Positions 1-9,222 of a DNA stretch of 64,000 nt are shown here, piece after piece. A program made the position numbers and the translations under genes. Source of the DNA: Bombilactobacillus apium (lineage in GTDB: Bacteria > Bacillota > Bacilli > Lactobacillales > Lactobacillaceae); NCBI RefSeq assembly GCF_013385145.1, contig NZ_JABZEC010000001.1:124001-188000 (forward strand). The letters are read 5' to 3'. A model generated the notes under the pieces. That model had not been told where the DNA came from. It did no database searches and saw only the letters and a list, made by a program, of their open reading frames with translations. Every line of letters begins with the position of its first letter. Position 1 is the first letter of the stretch.

Positions 1-1842
1 ATTCGAGGAGATTTTACGACTGAAAGAATAACACCCGCAACTAATCCCGGTGAATTTGATTTTCGAAAATATTATCATTACCAAAGAATTGACTTTCGGG
101 CTACGGGAACTAAGCTGAGCTGTCGAGTTGCCACGCAGATGACGGGACTTGAACTTCTGCATAGTTGGCGTTGGCATTGTTTACAGTTTTTAGAGAAGTT
201 CCCCCATTGGCTCCGAATCAATGCTGCCAGTCTTTTATTAGGAGAATTTGATAATCAAGAAACTCAATTGCGACAAGGATTAACCAATCTCGGAATTATT
301 CATATCTTTAGTATTTCGGGGCTCCATGTTTATCTCTTGATAGCCTGGTTGAAAAAAATAGCCTCACGTTTGCGCTACCCCGTGGAATATTTAGAACGAG
401 GACTGCTTTTAGTTTTACCCTTGCTAGGAGTTTTGGCTGGGGGAGGAGTCGGGATTTGGCGAGCTTGTGGCCTAGCGCTACTGCAAATTCTCCGACGCCA
501 GTTAGCTTGGAAGCTATCGCGGCATGACTGCTTCGGACTAGTCTTATTAGGACAAACTTTATTTGAACCTTATGTCTTATTTTCTCTAGCGGGACAATTA
601 AGTTATCTCTTATCTTATGGCCTCTTGGTGATTAAAGTACCACGAGCTTGGCAACGATCCTTATTAATTAATTTTTTAAGTATTCCGATTTTGATTTATC
701 ATAACTTTAGCTTTAGTTGGTTGACGGTGGGGGCCAATTTATTAATTACTCCTATTTTTGAAAGTCTAATTATTCCAGTAACAGTGGGAACTTTATTGTT
801 ACAGCCCTTTCCGCAAAGCTTATCTTTTTTAGAACAGTGTTTTCAGTTAATCTACCATCCAATTCAAGATTTGGCTGCTGCTAGTTGGTCGCAAATCACG
901 ATCGGACAAGTGAATATTGTTTTAATTTTATTTTTATTGGGTTTGACTTTAGTCTGGTTACAACTTTTTCCCAAACCGCTTTGGTGCTTGATTTTAATCT
1001 TATATCTTTGTATTTGGGCAGGAAATCGTTATCCTTTACAAGGTGAAGTGAGCATTATTGATATTGGTCAAGGAGATAGTATCTTGATCAGTAGTCCTTA
1101 TCATCGCTATACTTGCTTAATTGATACCGGGGGAAAGTTGAATTTTGGCCACCGAAATCCTGATAATAATCGAGTCGAACAAATTACGATCCCTTATTTA
1201 CGACATCAGGGAATTACTCATCTGGATGCGGTTTTTTTGTCACATCAAGATGCTGATCATATCGGTGATTTAGGTGTTTTATTACGTAACTTTCCCGTCC
1301 GAAAAGTATATTTTGCTGCGGGAATGGAACGAAATAAAGCCGTAGGTCGGCAATTAAGACCGTTTATTCATCGAGTTAAATATAGTAAACTAAGACTAAA
1401 TAATCAAAAAAAAGTTGCTCCGCAGTTGAATTTTCGGGTGGTTTGGCCCCGGACACTTTCCCAAGGGCGCAATGAAGATTCTCTCAGCTTGTTATGGACA
1501 ATTGGGCCAACTAGCTGGTTATTTACCGGGGATTTAAATCGAGTTAATGAACGTCGTCTGTTTCGTTCTCCCGTGAAATTAGACTATTTAAAGGCTGGGC
1601 ACCATGGCAGTAAGACGGCTAGTGATCCGCAATTTTTAGCGGCAAGTCATCCTCGACTGGTTTTAATTTCGGCAGGACGAAATAATCGCTATGGACATCC
1701 TAATCAAGAAACTTTGGCCAATTTAAACCGGCTAGGTATTCCTTATTGGAATACGGCGGAGCATGGAATGTTGACTTATCGTTACTTACCGGAAAAATCA
1801 GGACATTGGCAACTTTTTTATAAAGGAAAACTTAAATCATGA
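1..1842 (+). CDS. comEC: ComEC/Rec2 DNA uptake channel, 5' end cut off by window edge
   Basis: This is the 3' part of the competence membrane channel that carries single-stranded DNA across the cytoplasmic membrane during transformation. The reading frame is open from base 1, and the residues before the first Met (position 139) include the family motif NPGEFDFRKYY, so the gene begins upstream and 139 is not its start. The middle is a run of hydrophobic helices containing the competence-domain motif SISGLHVYLL. The last ~270 residues form a metallo-beta-lactamase-like domain with SHQDADHIGD, a GDL motif and HHGSKTAS. The stop overlaps the start of holA by 4 bases (ATGA), so the two are translationally coupled. 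The full protein is usually about 750 residues. Identification is firm; whether the cell is transformable cannot be judged here. Confidence 0.95.
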   Translation: MRGDFTTERITPATNPGEFDFRKYYHYQRIDFRATGTKLSCRVATQMTGLELLHSWRWHCLQFLEKFPHWLRINAASLLLGEFDNQETQLRQGLTNLGIIHIFSISGLHVYLLIAWLKKIASRLRYPVEYLERGLLLVLPLLGVLAGGGVGIWRACGLALLQILRRQLAWKLSRHDCFGLVLLGQTLFEPYVLFSLAGQLSYLLSYGLLVIKVPRAWQRSLLINFLSIPILIYHNFSFSWLTVGANLLITPIFESLIIPVTVGTLLLQPFPQSLSFLEQCFQLIYHPIQDLAAASWSQITIGQVNIVLILFLLGLTLVWLQLFPKPLWCLILILYLCIWAGNRYPLQGEVSIIDIGQGDSILISSPYHRYTCLIDTGGKLNFGHRNPDNNRVEQITIPYLRHQGITHLDAVFLSHQDADHIGDLGVLLRNFPVRKVYFAAGMERNKAVGRQLRPFIHRVKYSKLRLNNQKKVAPQLNFRVVWPRTLSQGRNEDSLSLLWTIGPTSWLFTGDLNRVNERRLFRSPVKLDYLKAGHHGSKTASDPQFLAASHPRLVLISAGRNNRYGHPNQETLANLNRLGIPYWNTAEHGMLTYRYLPEKSGHWQLFYKGKLKS

Positions 1843-2864
1843 ATATTAAAGAATTAAAACAGGCTTTACAAACGGAAGTTAAACCCCTTTATCTAGTTCA
1901 AGGAACTGAGCAACGTTTATTGCAAGATATTCGTCAATTATTTTTTCAGTTATTAACTCCAGAGGAACAGGAAATGAATTTTGCGGAGTTTGACCTGAAT
2001 CAGGTCGATATTGAAGAAGCTGTTGGCGAAGCTAATTCGCTCCCTTTTTTTGGCCGGTATCGCTTGATTTTTGTCAATAATCCGGGATTTTTGACCGGTC
2101 TACGCAATAGTAGCAGTAGTGAACAAAACCTTACTGTCTTTGAACAATATCTGCAAACTCCCCAAGAAACGACGATCCTAGTTTTATTTGCTCCTTATGA
2201 AAAACTGGATCGGCGAAAAAAAATTACCAAGCTCGTTCAAAAACAAAGCTGTGTAGTTGATGCGACTAAGTTGCAGCTATCGGAAATGAAGCAATTGCTA
2301 AAGCAAGAATTACAACAAAATGGTCAAGTTATTACTTCTGCAGCTTTGGAACAGCTGGTTTTACGAACCAATGGGGATTATTCATTGGCGACTAATGAAG
2401 TCCACAAACTCCAAACTTATAGTCAAAAAAAACCGATTACTCTGGAAATGGTTCAGAACCTGGTTCCCCAAACTTTGGATGATAATGTTTTTGATTTACT
2501 AGACGCTATTTTGCAGGGGAATTTGGCGCAGGCAGAAAATTACTATCAGCAGTTGTTAATTTTAAAAAACGATGTGTTAGGTTTGACCGCTTTAGCTCAA
2601 AGTCAAATCCGACTTTTATTACAAATTAAGATCTTAACGCAGCGGGGGATGTCACCGGGAAAATTAGCCAGTTATTTACAGGTTCATCCTTATCGGGTTA
2701 AATTAGCTTTGCAGAGAAGTCACCACTATCAGGTTCAGCAGTTAAAAAAAGCCTTGCTCAGTCTCATTCAGATTGATTACCGAATGAAAACTGGACAAGG
2801 CCAAAAGGAACGGTTATTCGAATTATTTATGATTAATTTTATAACAAATAAAAAGACGGCCTAA
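1839..2864 (+). CDS. holA: DNA polymerase III subunit delta
   Basis: This is the clamp-loader subunit that opens the beta sliding clamp during replication. At 341 residues it is the normal length. It shows the N-terminal phrase PLYLVQGTE, the acidic patch with NFAEFDLN near residue 50, and the C-terminal part with LAQSQIRLLLQIK and FELFMINF typical of HolA. The start overlaps the comEC stop by 4 bases. The comEC-holA-rpsT order is the standard one in lactobacilli and bacilli and supports the call. The last codons lie inside a transcription terminator stem shared with the convergent rpsT gene. Confidence 0.95.
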   Translation: MNIKELKQALQTEVKPLYLVQGTEQRLLQDIRQLFFQLLTPEEQEMNFAEFDLNQVDIEEAVGEANSLPFFGRYRLIFVNNPGFLTGLRNSSSSEQNLTVFEQYLQTPQETTILVLFAPYEKLDRRKKITKLVQKQSCVVDATKLQLSEMKQLLKQELQQNGQVITSAALEQLVLRTNGDYSLATNEVHKLQTYSQKKPITLEMVQNLVPQTLDDNVFDLLDAILQGNLAQAENYYQQLLILKNDVLGLTALAQSQIRLLLQIKILTQRGMSPGKLASYLQVHPYRVKLALQRSHHYQVQQLKKALLSLIQIDYRMKTGQGQKERLFELFMINFITNKKTA

Positions 2865-2886
2865 GAAGGACGTCTTTTTATTTGTT
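2843..2886. terminator. Bidirectional terminator shared by holA and rpsT
   Basis: A perfect 16-bp inverted repeat (2843-2858 with 2871-2886, 12-base loop) carries A-rich and T-rich flanks, so it can terminate transcription in both directions. It contains the final codons of both convergent genes: the holA stop is in the loop and the rpsT stop is in the right arm. Confidence 0.9.
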
Positions 2887-3132
2887 AATCTTATGAGCTA
2901 AACGAGATTTGTCTCGCGCAGCTTTATTTTTCTTAATCAAGCCTTTAGACTTGGCCATATCAATGGCACGAGTTGCTTGGCGATATAAATCTTGAGTATT
3001 AGAATCGTTATTAGCAGCAGCTTGTTCAAACTTCTTCATGGAAGACCGCATTGCACTGCGTTGGGCAGTATTGCGTTCGTTAATTTGAGCTGATGTTTTA
3101 ACACGTTTAATAGCTGATTTGATTTGTGGCAT
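2878..3132 (-). CDS. rpsT: 30S ribosomal protein S20
   Basis: This small basic protein binds 16S rRNA during early assembly of the small ribosomal subunit. The product is 84 residues, starting [14 protein letters not shown] and ending RLAHKINK, both typical of S20. I place the start at 3132 because GGAGGTGAATAGT lies immediately upstream; an upstream in-frame Met at 3177 would add 15 residues that do not belong to the family. A good promoter lies upstream on the minus strand. It is transcribed divergently from rpsO and convergently with holA. Confidence 0.97.
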   Translation of the reverse strand: MPQIKSAIKRVKTSAQINERNTAQRSAMRSSMKKFEQAAANNDSNTQDLYRQATRAIDMAKSKGLIKKNKAARDKSRLAHKINK

Positions 3133-3168
3133 ACTATTCACCTCCGTACCAGTTCTCAATACCTTAAA

Positions 3169-3197
3169 AGTATACAAGAAGCTTCTTCACTTTGCAA
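3169..3197 (-). promoter_or_regulatory. rpsT promoter
   Basis: Read on the minus strand: TTGCAA (3197-3192), 17-bp spacer, TATACT (3174-3169), about 37 bp before the rpsT start codon. Spacing and hexamers fit a sigma-A promoter. Confidence 0.75.
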
Positions 3198-3216
3198 TAT
3201 GCTTGCTGGATTCTTC

Positions 3217-3245
3217 TTGCATTTTTCTAATAGATAAGTTATATT
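3217..3245 (+). promoter_or_regulatory. rpsO promoter
   Basis: TTGCAT (3217-3222), exactly 17 bp, then TATATT (3240-3245). It would give a transcript with a leader of roughly 80 bases containing the hairpin at 3259-3304. Confidence 0.7.
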
Positions 3246-3258
3246 CAATTGTGTGGTT

Positions 3259-3304
3259 AGCTCAGCTCAGTTGTTCGTCACACCAACGCCAGCTTAGTTG
3301 AGCT
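3259..3304 (+). promoter_or_regulatory. rpsO leader hairpin, possible S15 autoregulatory site
   Basis: AGCTCAGCTCAGTTG (3259-3273) pairs with CCAGCTTAGTTGAGCT (3289-3304) with one mismatch and a loop of about 15 bases. The stem contains a G-U pair beside a G-C pair, the kind of motif S15 recognises in 16S rRNA. S15 is known to bind its own mRNA leader in several bacteria with very different structures. The hairpin is seen; the regulatory role is inference. Confidence 0.5.
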
Positions 3305-3332
3305 GAATAATTAAAAAAAGGTGGTAGCGCAA

Positions 3333-3602
3333 ATGGCTATTAGTAAAGAACAAAAGCAAGAATTAATTAGCAAGTATGGACGTAAACCCGGAGATACAGG
3401 TTCACCAGAAGTCCAAATCGCAATCTTAACTACTGAAATTAACAGTTTAAATGACCACTTGAAAGCTAACAAGAAAGATCACCATTCATACGTTGGCTTA
3501 TTAAAGAAAATTGGTCATCGGCGGAATTTGTTGGCTTACTTGCGGAATAATGACGTTAATCGTTACCGTGATTTAATTAAGAGCTTAGGCTTACGGCGTT
3601 AG
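3333..3602 (+). CDS. rpsO: 30S ribosomal protein S15
   Basis: S15 is a primary 16S rRNA-binding protein of the small subunit platform. The product is 89 residues beginning [16 protein letters not shown] and ending [10 protein letters not shown], which is the standard length. I choose the ATG at 3333 rather than the upstream codon at 3321, because AGGTGG lies 8-10 bases before it and the extra residues are not part of the family. The motifs [11 protein letters not shown] and [10 protein letters not shown] are family hallmarks. It is followed directly by an intrinsic terminator and is therefore monocistronic. Confidence 0.97.
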   Translation: MAISKEQKQELISKYGRKPGDTGSPEVQIAILTTEINSLNDHLKANKKDHHSYVGLLKKIGHRRNLLAYLRNNDVNRYRDLIKSLGLRR

Positions 3603-3615
3603 TTTTCTATCTGAA

Positions 3616-3646
3616 AGGTCCTCTTTTAGAGGATCTTTTTTTTTAC
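3616..3646 (+). terminator. rpsO terminator
   Basis: A 9-bp stem (AGGTCCTCT with AGAGGATCT, one G-U pair) and 3-base loop, followed by nine T residues just after the rpsO stop. Confidence 0.9.
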
Positions 3647-3780
3647 CTAAAATTAGTTCTGCCAAGAGTAACAATATAAATTTTCCTTAAACTGTGCTAC
3701 AATGATTTCAAATTGTCGCCAGTTAGTCAACTTTGACAGTAAATAAAATGAATATTTTAGTAAGTAGAAGGGTGAAAAAT

Positions 3781-5484
3781 TTGGAAAGTTTGAAAATTAT
3801 TCCGCTCAGTGGTTTGCGGGAAAATGGAAAGAATCTTTACGCAGTGGAGTATGGATCCGAGATTATTCTTTTGGACTGTGGTTTACAGTACCCAGAAAGT
3901 GAATTCTTGGGAATTGATGTTGTGATTCCTGATCTAACTTATATTCAAGAAAATATTGATCGGGTGCAAGGAATCTTTTTGACCCATGGTCATGCTGATG
4001 CCATTGGCGCTCTCCCGTATTTAATTGGAAATTATGATATTCCAGTCTTTGGTTCAAAATTAACTTTAGAATTAGCCAAAATGGTTATTCGTCATGATAA
4101 ACGCAGTCGAAAATTTACCGATTTTCATGTAGTTGATGCGCAAACAGCAATTGATTTTCAAAATTTAAGTATTTCGTTCTTTAAAACGACCCATTCAATT
4201 CCTGATTCTTTGGGAATTGTTGTCCAAACGCCGGTTGGACAGGTGGTTTATACAGGTGATTTTAAATTTGATCAGTCTGCTTTACCGGCTTATCAAAGTG
4301 ATTATCAACGTCTAGCTGATATTGGTCGCGAACCAGTCGTGGCTTTATTAAGTGATTCTGCTAATGCTGAGTCACCATATCCGGCGGCAGATGAGCGCGA
4401 TATCTACACTTATATATTAGAAACTTTTGAGGCCCATACGGGAAGAATTATTGTGGCTTCGGTAGCTTCTAATATTCAACGGATGCAACAGATCTTTACG
4501 GCAGCAACCAAAACTGACCGGAAGGTAGTTTTGACAGGACAAGATGCGATTCGGATTGTTCGAGTAGCCATTAAATTAGGTTATCTTCAAGTTCCCGAGG
4601 AACTCTTAATTACTGCTCGAGAAGCGGAAAAGATGGCTAAAGATAAGATCGTGATTGTGGAAACCGGCCGGATGGGGGAACCAATTAAGATTCTTCAAAA
4701 AATGGCGCACAGCCATCATCATTTTTACCATATTGAGACTGGTGATTTAGTCTTTATTACCACGACTCCTTCACATGCCATGGAGACAACGGTCGCTAAA
4801 ACTCGGGATGCTATCTTCCGGGCGGGCGGTGAAGTTAAAGCTTTGGCTGATTCCAAGATGTATACTTCCGGACATGCTTCTAAAAACGATCTCCAATTGA
4901 TGATTAATCTATTACATCCCCAAAATGTAATCCCAGTTCAAGGAGAGTATCGTTTACTGAATGCTCACGCGCAGATTGCTCAAGAAGTGGGACTAGATAA
5001 AGAACATATCTTCATTTTGAAAAATGGAGATGTTTTAAGTTGGGAAAAAGGTGAATTTCATTTAGCTCCAGCAGTACAAGCTGGGAATACGATGATTGAT
5101 GGAATGGGAATTGGCGATATTGGCACCATTGTCTTACGTGATCGGCAATTGTTGTCGCAAGATGGAGTCTTTGTAGCCGTAGTAACCATCGATCGTAAGA
5201 AGAGGAAGATCATTTCCCGTCCCAAAGTTACGGCCCGTGGTTTTGTCTATCTCCGCGATAACAAGCAATTATTAAATGATAGTATTGAAGTTGTTACCAA
5301 GGCAGTTCAAAATAATTTGGAACATAAAGATTTTGATTGGGCGGAATTAAAACAAGATGTCCGTGAAGATGTGAATCACTTTCTTTGGGAGCAGACTAAA
5401 CGGCATCCGGTAATTTTAACCGTGGTAATGGAAGTAAATCAAAATCGCCATCGAAATCATAATAAACCCCAGAAATCGAAGTAA
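3781..5484 (+). CDS. rnjB: RNase J2-type metallo-beta-lactamase ribonuclease
   Basis: This belongs to the RNase J family of Firmicute mRNA/rRNA processing enzymes (beta-lactamase and beta-CASP domains plus a C-terminal dimerisation domain). I choose the TTG at 3781, preceded by GAAGGGTG, because it gives MESLKIIPLSG, the normal family N-terminus; upstream starts at 3733 or 3751 lack a good ribosome site. The metal-binding motif is altered: HGHADA replaces the HxHxDH of RNase J1, and VQGEY replaces the usual VHGEY. These losses match RNase J2, which has little activity alone and works in a complex with J1. The beta-CASP TSGHASKNDL motif is present. It is followed after 5 bases by a TPR-like gene in the same unit. 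The J family is certain; J2 is inferred from the active-site changes. Confidence 0.85.
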   Translation: MESLKIIPLSGLRENGKNLYAVEYGSEIILLDCGLQYPESEFLGIDVVIPDLTYIQENIDRVQGIFLTHGHADAIGALPYLIGNYDIPVFGSKLTLELAKMVIRHDKRSRKFTDFHVVDAQTAIDFQNLSISFFKTTHSIPDSLGIVVQTPVGQVVYTGDFKFDQSALPAYQSDYQRLADIGREPVVALLSDSANAESPYPAADERDIYTYILETFEAHTGRIIVASVASNIQRMQQIFTAATKTDRKVVLTGQDAIRIVRVAIKLGYLQVPEELLITAREAEKMAKDKIVIVETGRMGEPIKILQKMAHSHHHFYHIETGDLVFITTTPSHAMETTVAKTRDAIFRAGGEVKALADSKMYTSGHASKNDLQLMINLLHPQNVIPVQGEYRLLNAHAQIAQEVGLDKEHIFILKNGDVLSWEKGEFHLAPAVQAGNTMIDGMGIGDIGTIVLRDRQLLSQDGVFVAVVTIDRKKRKIISRPKVTARGFVYLRDNKQLLNDSIEVVTKAVQNNLEHKDFDWAELKQDVREDVNHFLWEQTKRHPVILTVVMEVNQNRHRNHNKPQKSK

Positions 5485-5489
5485 AATAG

Positions 5490-6410
5490 ATGGAACAAAC
5501 TAAATTAAAACAATTAATAACCGCTGCGAAAAAGGCTGAAGCTCAACGCCAATATTCCGCGGCGGTTATTGCTTGGGAACAAGCTTATTTGTTGGAACCT
5601 AGCCATCATCTACAATGGAAGTTATTTCGGGTTTTGCACGCCACTGGACAAGACCAAAAAGCGCAAGAACTGGTTAAAGATGATTATGCGGCCTACTTCC
5701 AGAAAAAGGAGGAAGGGCAGCTTTTACTCCAAGTATTACTTGCCAATCAAGAATTTATTTGTTACCGTCAGCTCTTGCAGGAACATCAGTTACGGACCGC
5801 AACTAATTTAGCAGCTGTAGAATTTCAAGAACAGTTTTTTCGCCAACTAGAGGGTTCACTAATTAAACAACGCCGTCAAGAAGTCTTGGAGTGCGTGACT
5901 TTCCCCTTGGCCCGTCAGGTAGAACTAGTTGGTCAACTAAAACATTTGCCGCTCCAAGAATTTCGGGAATTTTTACGGATCTTAGCTTTAAATCCGTACT
6001 TTCACCCCTTATTAAAAGCGACTTTATTAGAAGAAGCGGTGAAATTAGCAGAAACAAAGCTCATCAAGGTCAGTTTTTATGGTAAAGTACGTGATTTTTA
6101 TCCCTCTCAAGCTGTAACTATTAATGCTCTGCCAATTCGTCAACAGCTTCAGGATCAATTGCTTCAACAAGCGCCGGAATTATTAGATGAGGCCCTTGCT
6201 AGTATCGGTGCCGAAATTAATTTATTCGTGGCTTTAGTCTATCCGTTTACAGAAGAAGTAATCGGAGATCCTCATTTATGGATTCAAATAATTTTAGAAC
6301 GCCAAGGTTACCTAAAAAAGCGGCAAACACTTGAAAAAGATCTAAAAGCTGTTAAAGTAGGTAACTGGTTGGATGAATTTAGTCATTTATTAAGTTTATT
6401 CAATTTATGA
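5490..6410 (+). CDS. TPR-like protein of unknown function beside RNase J2
   Basis: The product has 306 residues, with no signal peptide and no membrane helix. The first ~70 residues (QRQYSAAVIAWEQAYLLEPS, then a second helical pair) look like a tetratricopeptide repeat, a protein-interaction fold. The rest is helical and rich in Gln, Leu and Glu, without a motif I recognise. It starts 5 bases after the RNase J2 stop and is probably co-transcribed with it. It could be a partner of RNA-processing or translation factors, but that is only inference from position. The real coding status is well supported by length, codon use and tight spacing. Confidence 0.75.
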   Translation: MEQTKLKQLITAAKKAEAQRQYSAAVIAWEQAYLLEPSHHLQWKLFRVLHATGQDQKAQELVKDDYAAYFQKKEEGQLLLQVLLANQEFICYRQLLQEHQLRTATNLAAVEFQEQFFRQLEGSLIKQRRQEVLECVTFPLARQVELVGQLKHLPLQEFREFLRILALNPYFHPLLKATLLEEAVKLAETKLIKVSFYGKVRDFYPSQAVTINALPIRQQLQDQLLQQAPELLDEALASIGAEINLFVALVYPFTEEVIGDPHLWIQIILERQGYLKKRQTLEKDLKAVKVGNWLDEFSHLLSLFNL

Positions 6411-6498
6411 AAAGTGGTTTACATTCCGGTGCAAGCTTTGTATACTACTAAGGGTATATTTTTGGCCGGTAGAACTTTTTTTTTAGAGTCAAAAGTAG

Positions 6499-6589
6499 TA
6501 TAATTTCTGCATAAAGAGTTGGTTCGTGCAATGCTCTTTATATTTTTTTGCATTGACAACTCGTTAATGACAAACAGGAGGTTTTTTTA
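6499..6589 (+). promoter_or_regulatory. tuf promoter -10 and structured leader
   Basis: TATAAT at 6499-6504 is a good -10 box, but no clear -35 stands 17 bp upstream. The leader has a perfect 8-bp hairpin (6511-6518 with 6534-6541) followed by ATTTTTTT, resembling a terminator upstream of the gene. Its loop carries CAATG (6529-6533), complementary to CATTG at 6551-6555. AACAGGAGG precedes the tuf ATG. The structure may act as an attenuator or stabilise the mRNA; the function is inference. Confidence 0.5.
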
Positions 6590-7780
6590 ATGGCAGAAAA
6601 AGAACATTATGATAGAACTAAGCCCCATGTTAATATTGGTACCATTGGCCACGTTGACCATGGTAAAACCACTTTAACCGCCGCAATTACGAAGGTATTA
6701 GCTGACAAAGGTTTGGCTAAGGCAGAAGATTATTCTGATATTGATAAGGCTCCAGAAGAAAAAGAACGTGGGATCACAATCAATACTGCTCACGTTGAAT
6801 ATGAAACTGAAAAGCGTCACTACGCTCATATTGATGCTCCAGGACATGCTGACTATGTTAAGAACATGATTACTGGTGCTGCTCAAATGGACGGTGCAAT
6901 TTTGGTTGTTGCTGCAACTGATGGTCCGATGCCTCAAACTCGGGAACATATCTTGTTAGCTCACCAAGTTGGTGTTGACTATATAGTTGTCTTCTTGAAC
7001 AAGACTGACTTAGTTGATGATGATGAATTAGTTGACTTAGTTGAAATGGAAGTCCGGGACTTATTGTCTGAATACGGTTACCCTGGGGACGATGTTCCTG
7101 TAATCCGTGGTTCTGCTTTGAAGGCTTTGGAAGGTGACCCAGAACAAGTTAAGGTCATTGAAAAGTTAATGGATACCATCGACGAATATATTCCAACTCC
7201 AGAACGAAGCAAGGACAAGCCATTCTTGATGCCTGTTGAAGATGTCTTCACAATCACTGGTCGGGGAACTGTTGCTTCTGGTCGTATCGATCGTGGTGAA
7301 GTTAAGATTGGTGACGAAGTTGAAATCGTTGGTTTGCATGATGAATCCAAGACAACAACAGTCACTGGTTTGGAAATGTTCCGGAAGACTTTAGACTTAG
7401 GTGAAGCTGGCGATAACGTTGGTGCCTTACTTCGTGGTATTAATCGGGATCAAATCGAACGTGGTCAAGTTTTGGCAAAACCAGGTTCTATCCAAACTCA
7501 CAAGAAATTCAAGGGTGAAGTTTATATCTTGAGCAAAGAAGAAGGTGGCCGTCATACACCGTTCTTCTCCAACTATCGTCCACAATTCTACTTCCATACC
7601 ACTGATGTTACTGGTGTGATTGAATTGCCAGATGGCGTTGAAATGGTTATGCCAGGCGATAACGTTACTTTCGAAGTTGACTTAATTGCTCCAGTTGCGA
7701 TCGAAAAGGGTACCAAGTTCACGGTTCGTGAAGGTGGCCATACGGTTGGTGCTGGTGTTGTTACGGAAATTTTAGATTAA
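6590..7780 (+). CDS. tuf: Elongation factor Tu
   Basis: This GTPase delivers aminoacyl-tRNA to the ribosomal A site. At 396 residues it is full length. GTP-binding motifs are clear: GHVDHGKTT near residue 20, DAPGHADY near 80 and NKTD near 135. Domain 2 has [13 protein letters not shown] and domain 3 ends [10 protein letters not shown]. Codon use is strongly biased to the preferred set, as expected for one of the most abundant proteins. It has its own leader and terminator, so it is monocistronic here rather than in the str operon. Confidence 0.99.
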   Translation: MAEKEHYDRTKPHVNIGTIGHVDHGKTTLTAAITKVLADKGLAKAEDYSDIDKAPEEKERGITINTAHVEYETEKRHYAHIDAPGHADYVKNMITGAAQMDGAILVVAATDGPMPQTREHILLAHQVGVDYIVVFLNKTDLVDDDELVDLVEMEVRDLLSEYGYPGDDVPVIRGSALKALEGDPEQVKVIEKLMDTIDEYIPTPERSKDKPFLMPVEDVFTITGRGTVASGRIDRGEVKIGDEVEIVGLHDESKTTTVTGLEMFRKTLDLGEAGDNVGALLRGINRDQIERGQVLAKPGSIQTHKKFKGEVYILSKEEGGRHTPFFSNYRPQFYFHTTDVTGVIELPDGVEMVMPGDNVTFEVDLIAPVAIEKGTKFTVREGGHTVGAGVVTEILD

Positions 7781-7804
7781 TTTTTACGTAACAAACAAAA
7801 TGGG

Positions 7805-7833
7805 AGGTCTGGTAAAGCCAGGCTTCTTTTTTT
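7805..7833 (+). terminator. tuf terminator
   Basis: AGGTCTGG and CCAGGCTT form an 8-bp stem with a short loop, followed by a T-rich tract, 25 bases after the tuf stop. Confidence 0.85.
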
Positions 7834-7864
7834 ATGGCAAATGCAAGAATCAGAATGGTTAACA

Positions 7865-7893
7865 TTTACAAGCTATTTTATTTAAGGTAAGAT
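7865..7893 (+). promoter_or_regulatory. tig promoter
   Basis: TTTACA (7865-7870), 17-bp spacer, TAAGAT (7888-7893), 39 bp before the tig start. Confidence 0.65.
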
Positions 7894-7932
7894 AGCTAAG
7901 TATGTAGAGATGATCAGTACCGGAGGGATATT

Positions 7933-9222
7933 ATGGCTACGCAAGCTAAATGGACGAAAAATAAGGATCAAGATGGAGAATTATTATTCGAAATCGATGC
8001 AGCAACAATTAAGCAAGGCTTAGATACAGCTTTCAAAAAAGTACGGAAGACTTTGAACGTTCCCGGCTTTCGAAAAGGTAAAGTGCCACGAGTAATGTTT
8101 GATCAAATGTATGGTGAAGAAGCACTTTACAATGATGCTTTAAATGCAGTCTTACCGCAAGCTTACTCTGATGCTGTTGCTGAAGCAGAAATTAAACCTG
8201 TTGATCAACCCCAAATTTCTGTTGAAAGCATGGAAAAAGATCAACCTTGGCAAATTAAGGCTACCGTGGCTGTAGAGCCCGAAGTTAAATTAGGTGATTA
8301 CAAGGATCTAGAAGTTAAGAAGCAAGATAGTAGTGTCAGTGATGCTGATGTAGATGCTGAAATTGAAAAATTACAGAAGCAACAGGCTGAATTGGTCTTA
8401 AAAGAAGACGGAAAGTCAGAAGCTGGCGATACCGTTGTGATTGACTATAAGGGGAGCGTTGACGGCGAAACCTTTGATGGTGGAAGTGCCGAAAATTATT
8501 CCTTAGAATTAGGTTCTAATTCCTTTATTCCTGGTTTTGAAGATCAGTTAATTGGTCACCAAAGTGGTGATGATGTGGAAGTTAAGGTAACTTTCCCGAA
8601 GGATTACCAAGCTAAGGAATTAGCTGGAAAAGAAGCTCTTTTTGAAACTAAGATTCATGAAATCAAAACTAAAGAATTACCAGAATTGGATGATGATTTT
8701 GCCAAGGATGTTGACGAAGATGTTGATACTTTAGCAGAATTAAAAGAAAAGACTAAGAAGAGCTTAGAAAAACAAAAGCAACAAGCTGCTGAAGATGCTG
8801 TTGAAAACGAAGCAATTCAAAAAGCGGTTGATAATGCAAGTTTTGAGAAACTACCCCAAGCAATGTTGGATAGTGATATTCAAAGCCAAATCGATCAGTA
8901 TTTGGGTAACTTACAACGTCAGGGAATTGATCCGAAGATGTACTTCCAGATTACTGGAACCACAGAAGCTGATTTGAAGAAACAATTCAGTGAAGGTGCC
9001 GAGAATCGGGTTAAGACTAGCTTGTTATTAGAAGCTATTGTCAAGGCCGAAGATATTAAAGTTACACCTGAACAACGTGAAGCTGAAGTTCAACAATTGT
9101 CTGAAGAATACGGAATGGAACCTAAGGCTGTTCAGCAAGCTCTGTCAGATGAAATGTTAGACCATGATATTGCAGTGAAGGCAGCAATTGACTTGATTAC
9201 AGATTCTGCAGTGCAAAAATAA
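7933..9222 (+). CDS. tig: Trigger factor, ribosome-associated chaperone and prolyl isomerase
   Basis: Trigger factor docks at the ribosome tunnel exit and assists folding of new proteins. The 429-residue product has the three expected parts. The N-terminal ribosome-binding domain carries the signature [11 protein letters not shown] near residue 45. The FKBP-type isomerase domain (about 150-240) has [14 protein letters not shown] and [11 protein letters not shown]. The remainder is the helical substrate-binding domain. The start at 7933 is preceded by CCGGAGGG. It has its own promoter and terminator. In many relatives clpX follows directly; here a minus-strand dehydrogenase lies between them. 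Confidence 0.98.
   Translation: MATQAKWTKNKDQDGELLFEIDAATIKQGLDTAFKKVRKTLNVPGFRKGKVPRVMFDQMYGEEALYNDALNAVLPQAYSDAVAEAEIKPVDQPQISVESMEKDQPWQIKATVAVEPEVKLGDYKDLEVKKQDSSVSDADVDAEIEKLQKQQAELVLKEDGKSEAGDTVVIDYKGSVDGETFDGGSAENYSLELGSNSFIPGFEDQLIGHQSGDDVEVKVTFPKDYQAKELAGKEALFETKIHEIKTKELPELDDDFAKDVDEDVDTLAELKEKTKKSLEKQKQQAAEDAVENEAIQKAVDNASFEKLPQAMLDSDIQSQIDQYLGNLQRQGIDPKMYFQITGTTEADLKKQFSEGAENRVKTSLLLEAIVKAEDIKVTPEQREAEVQQLSEEYGMEPKAVQQALSDEMLDHDIAVKAAIDLITDSAVQK

Noticed and set aside
6698-7365. Minus-strand frames opposite tuf
   Set aside because: They are shadows of the strongly biased tuf codons; no start signals or protein motifs.
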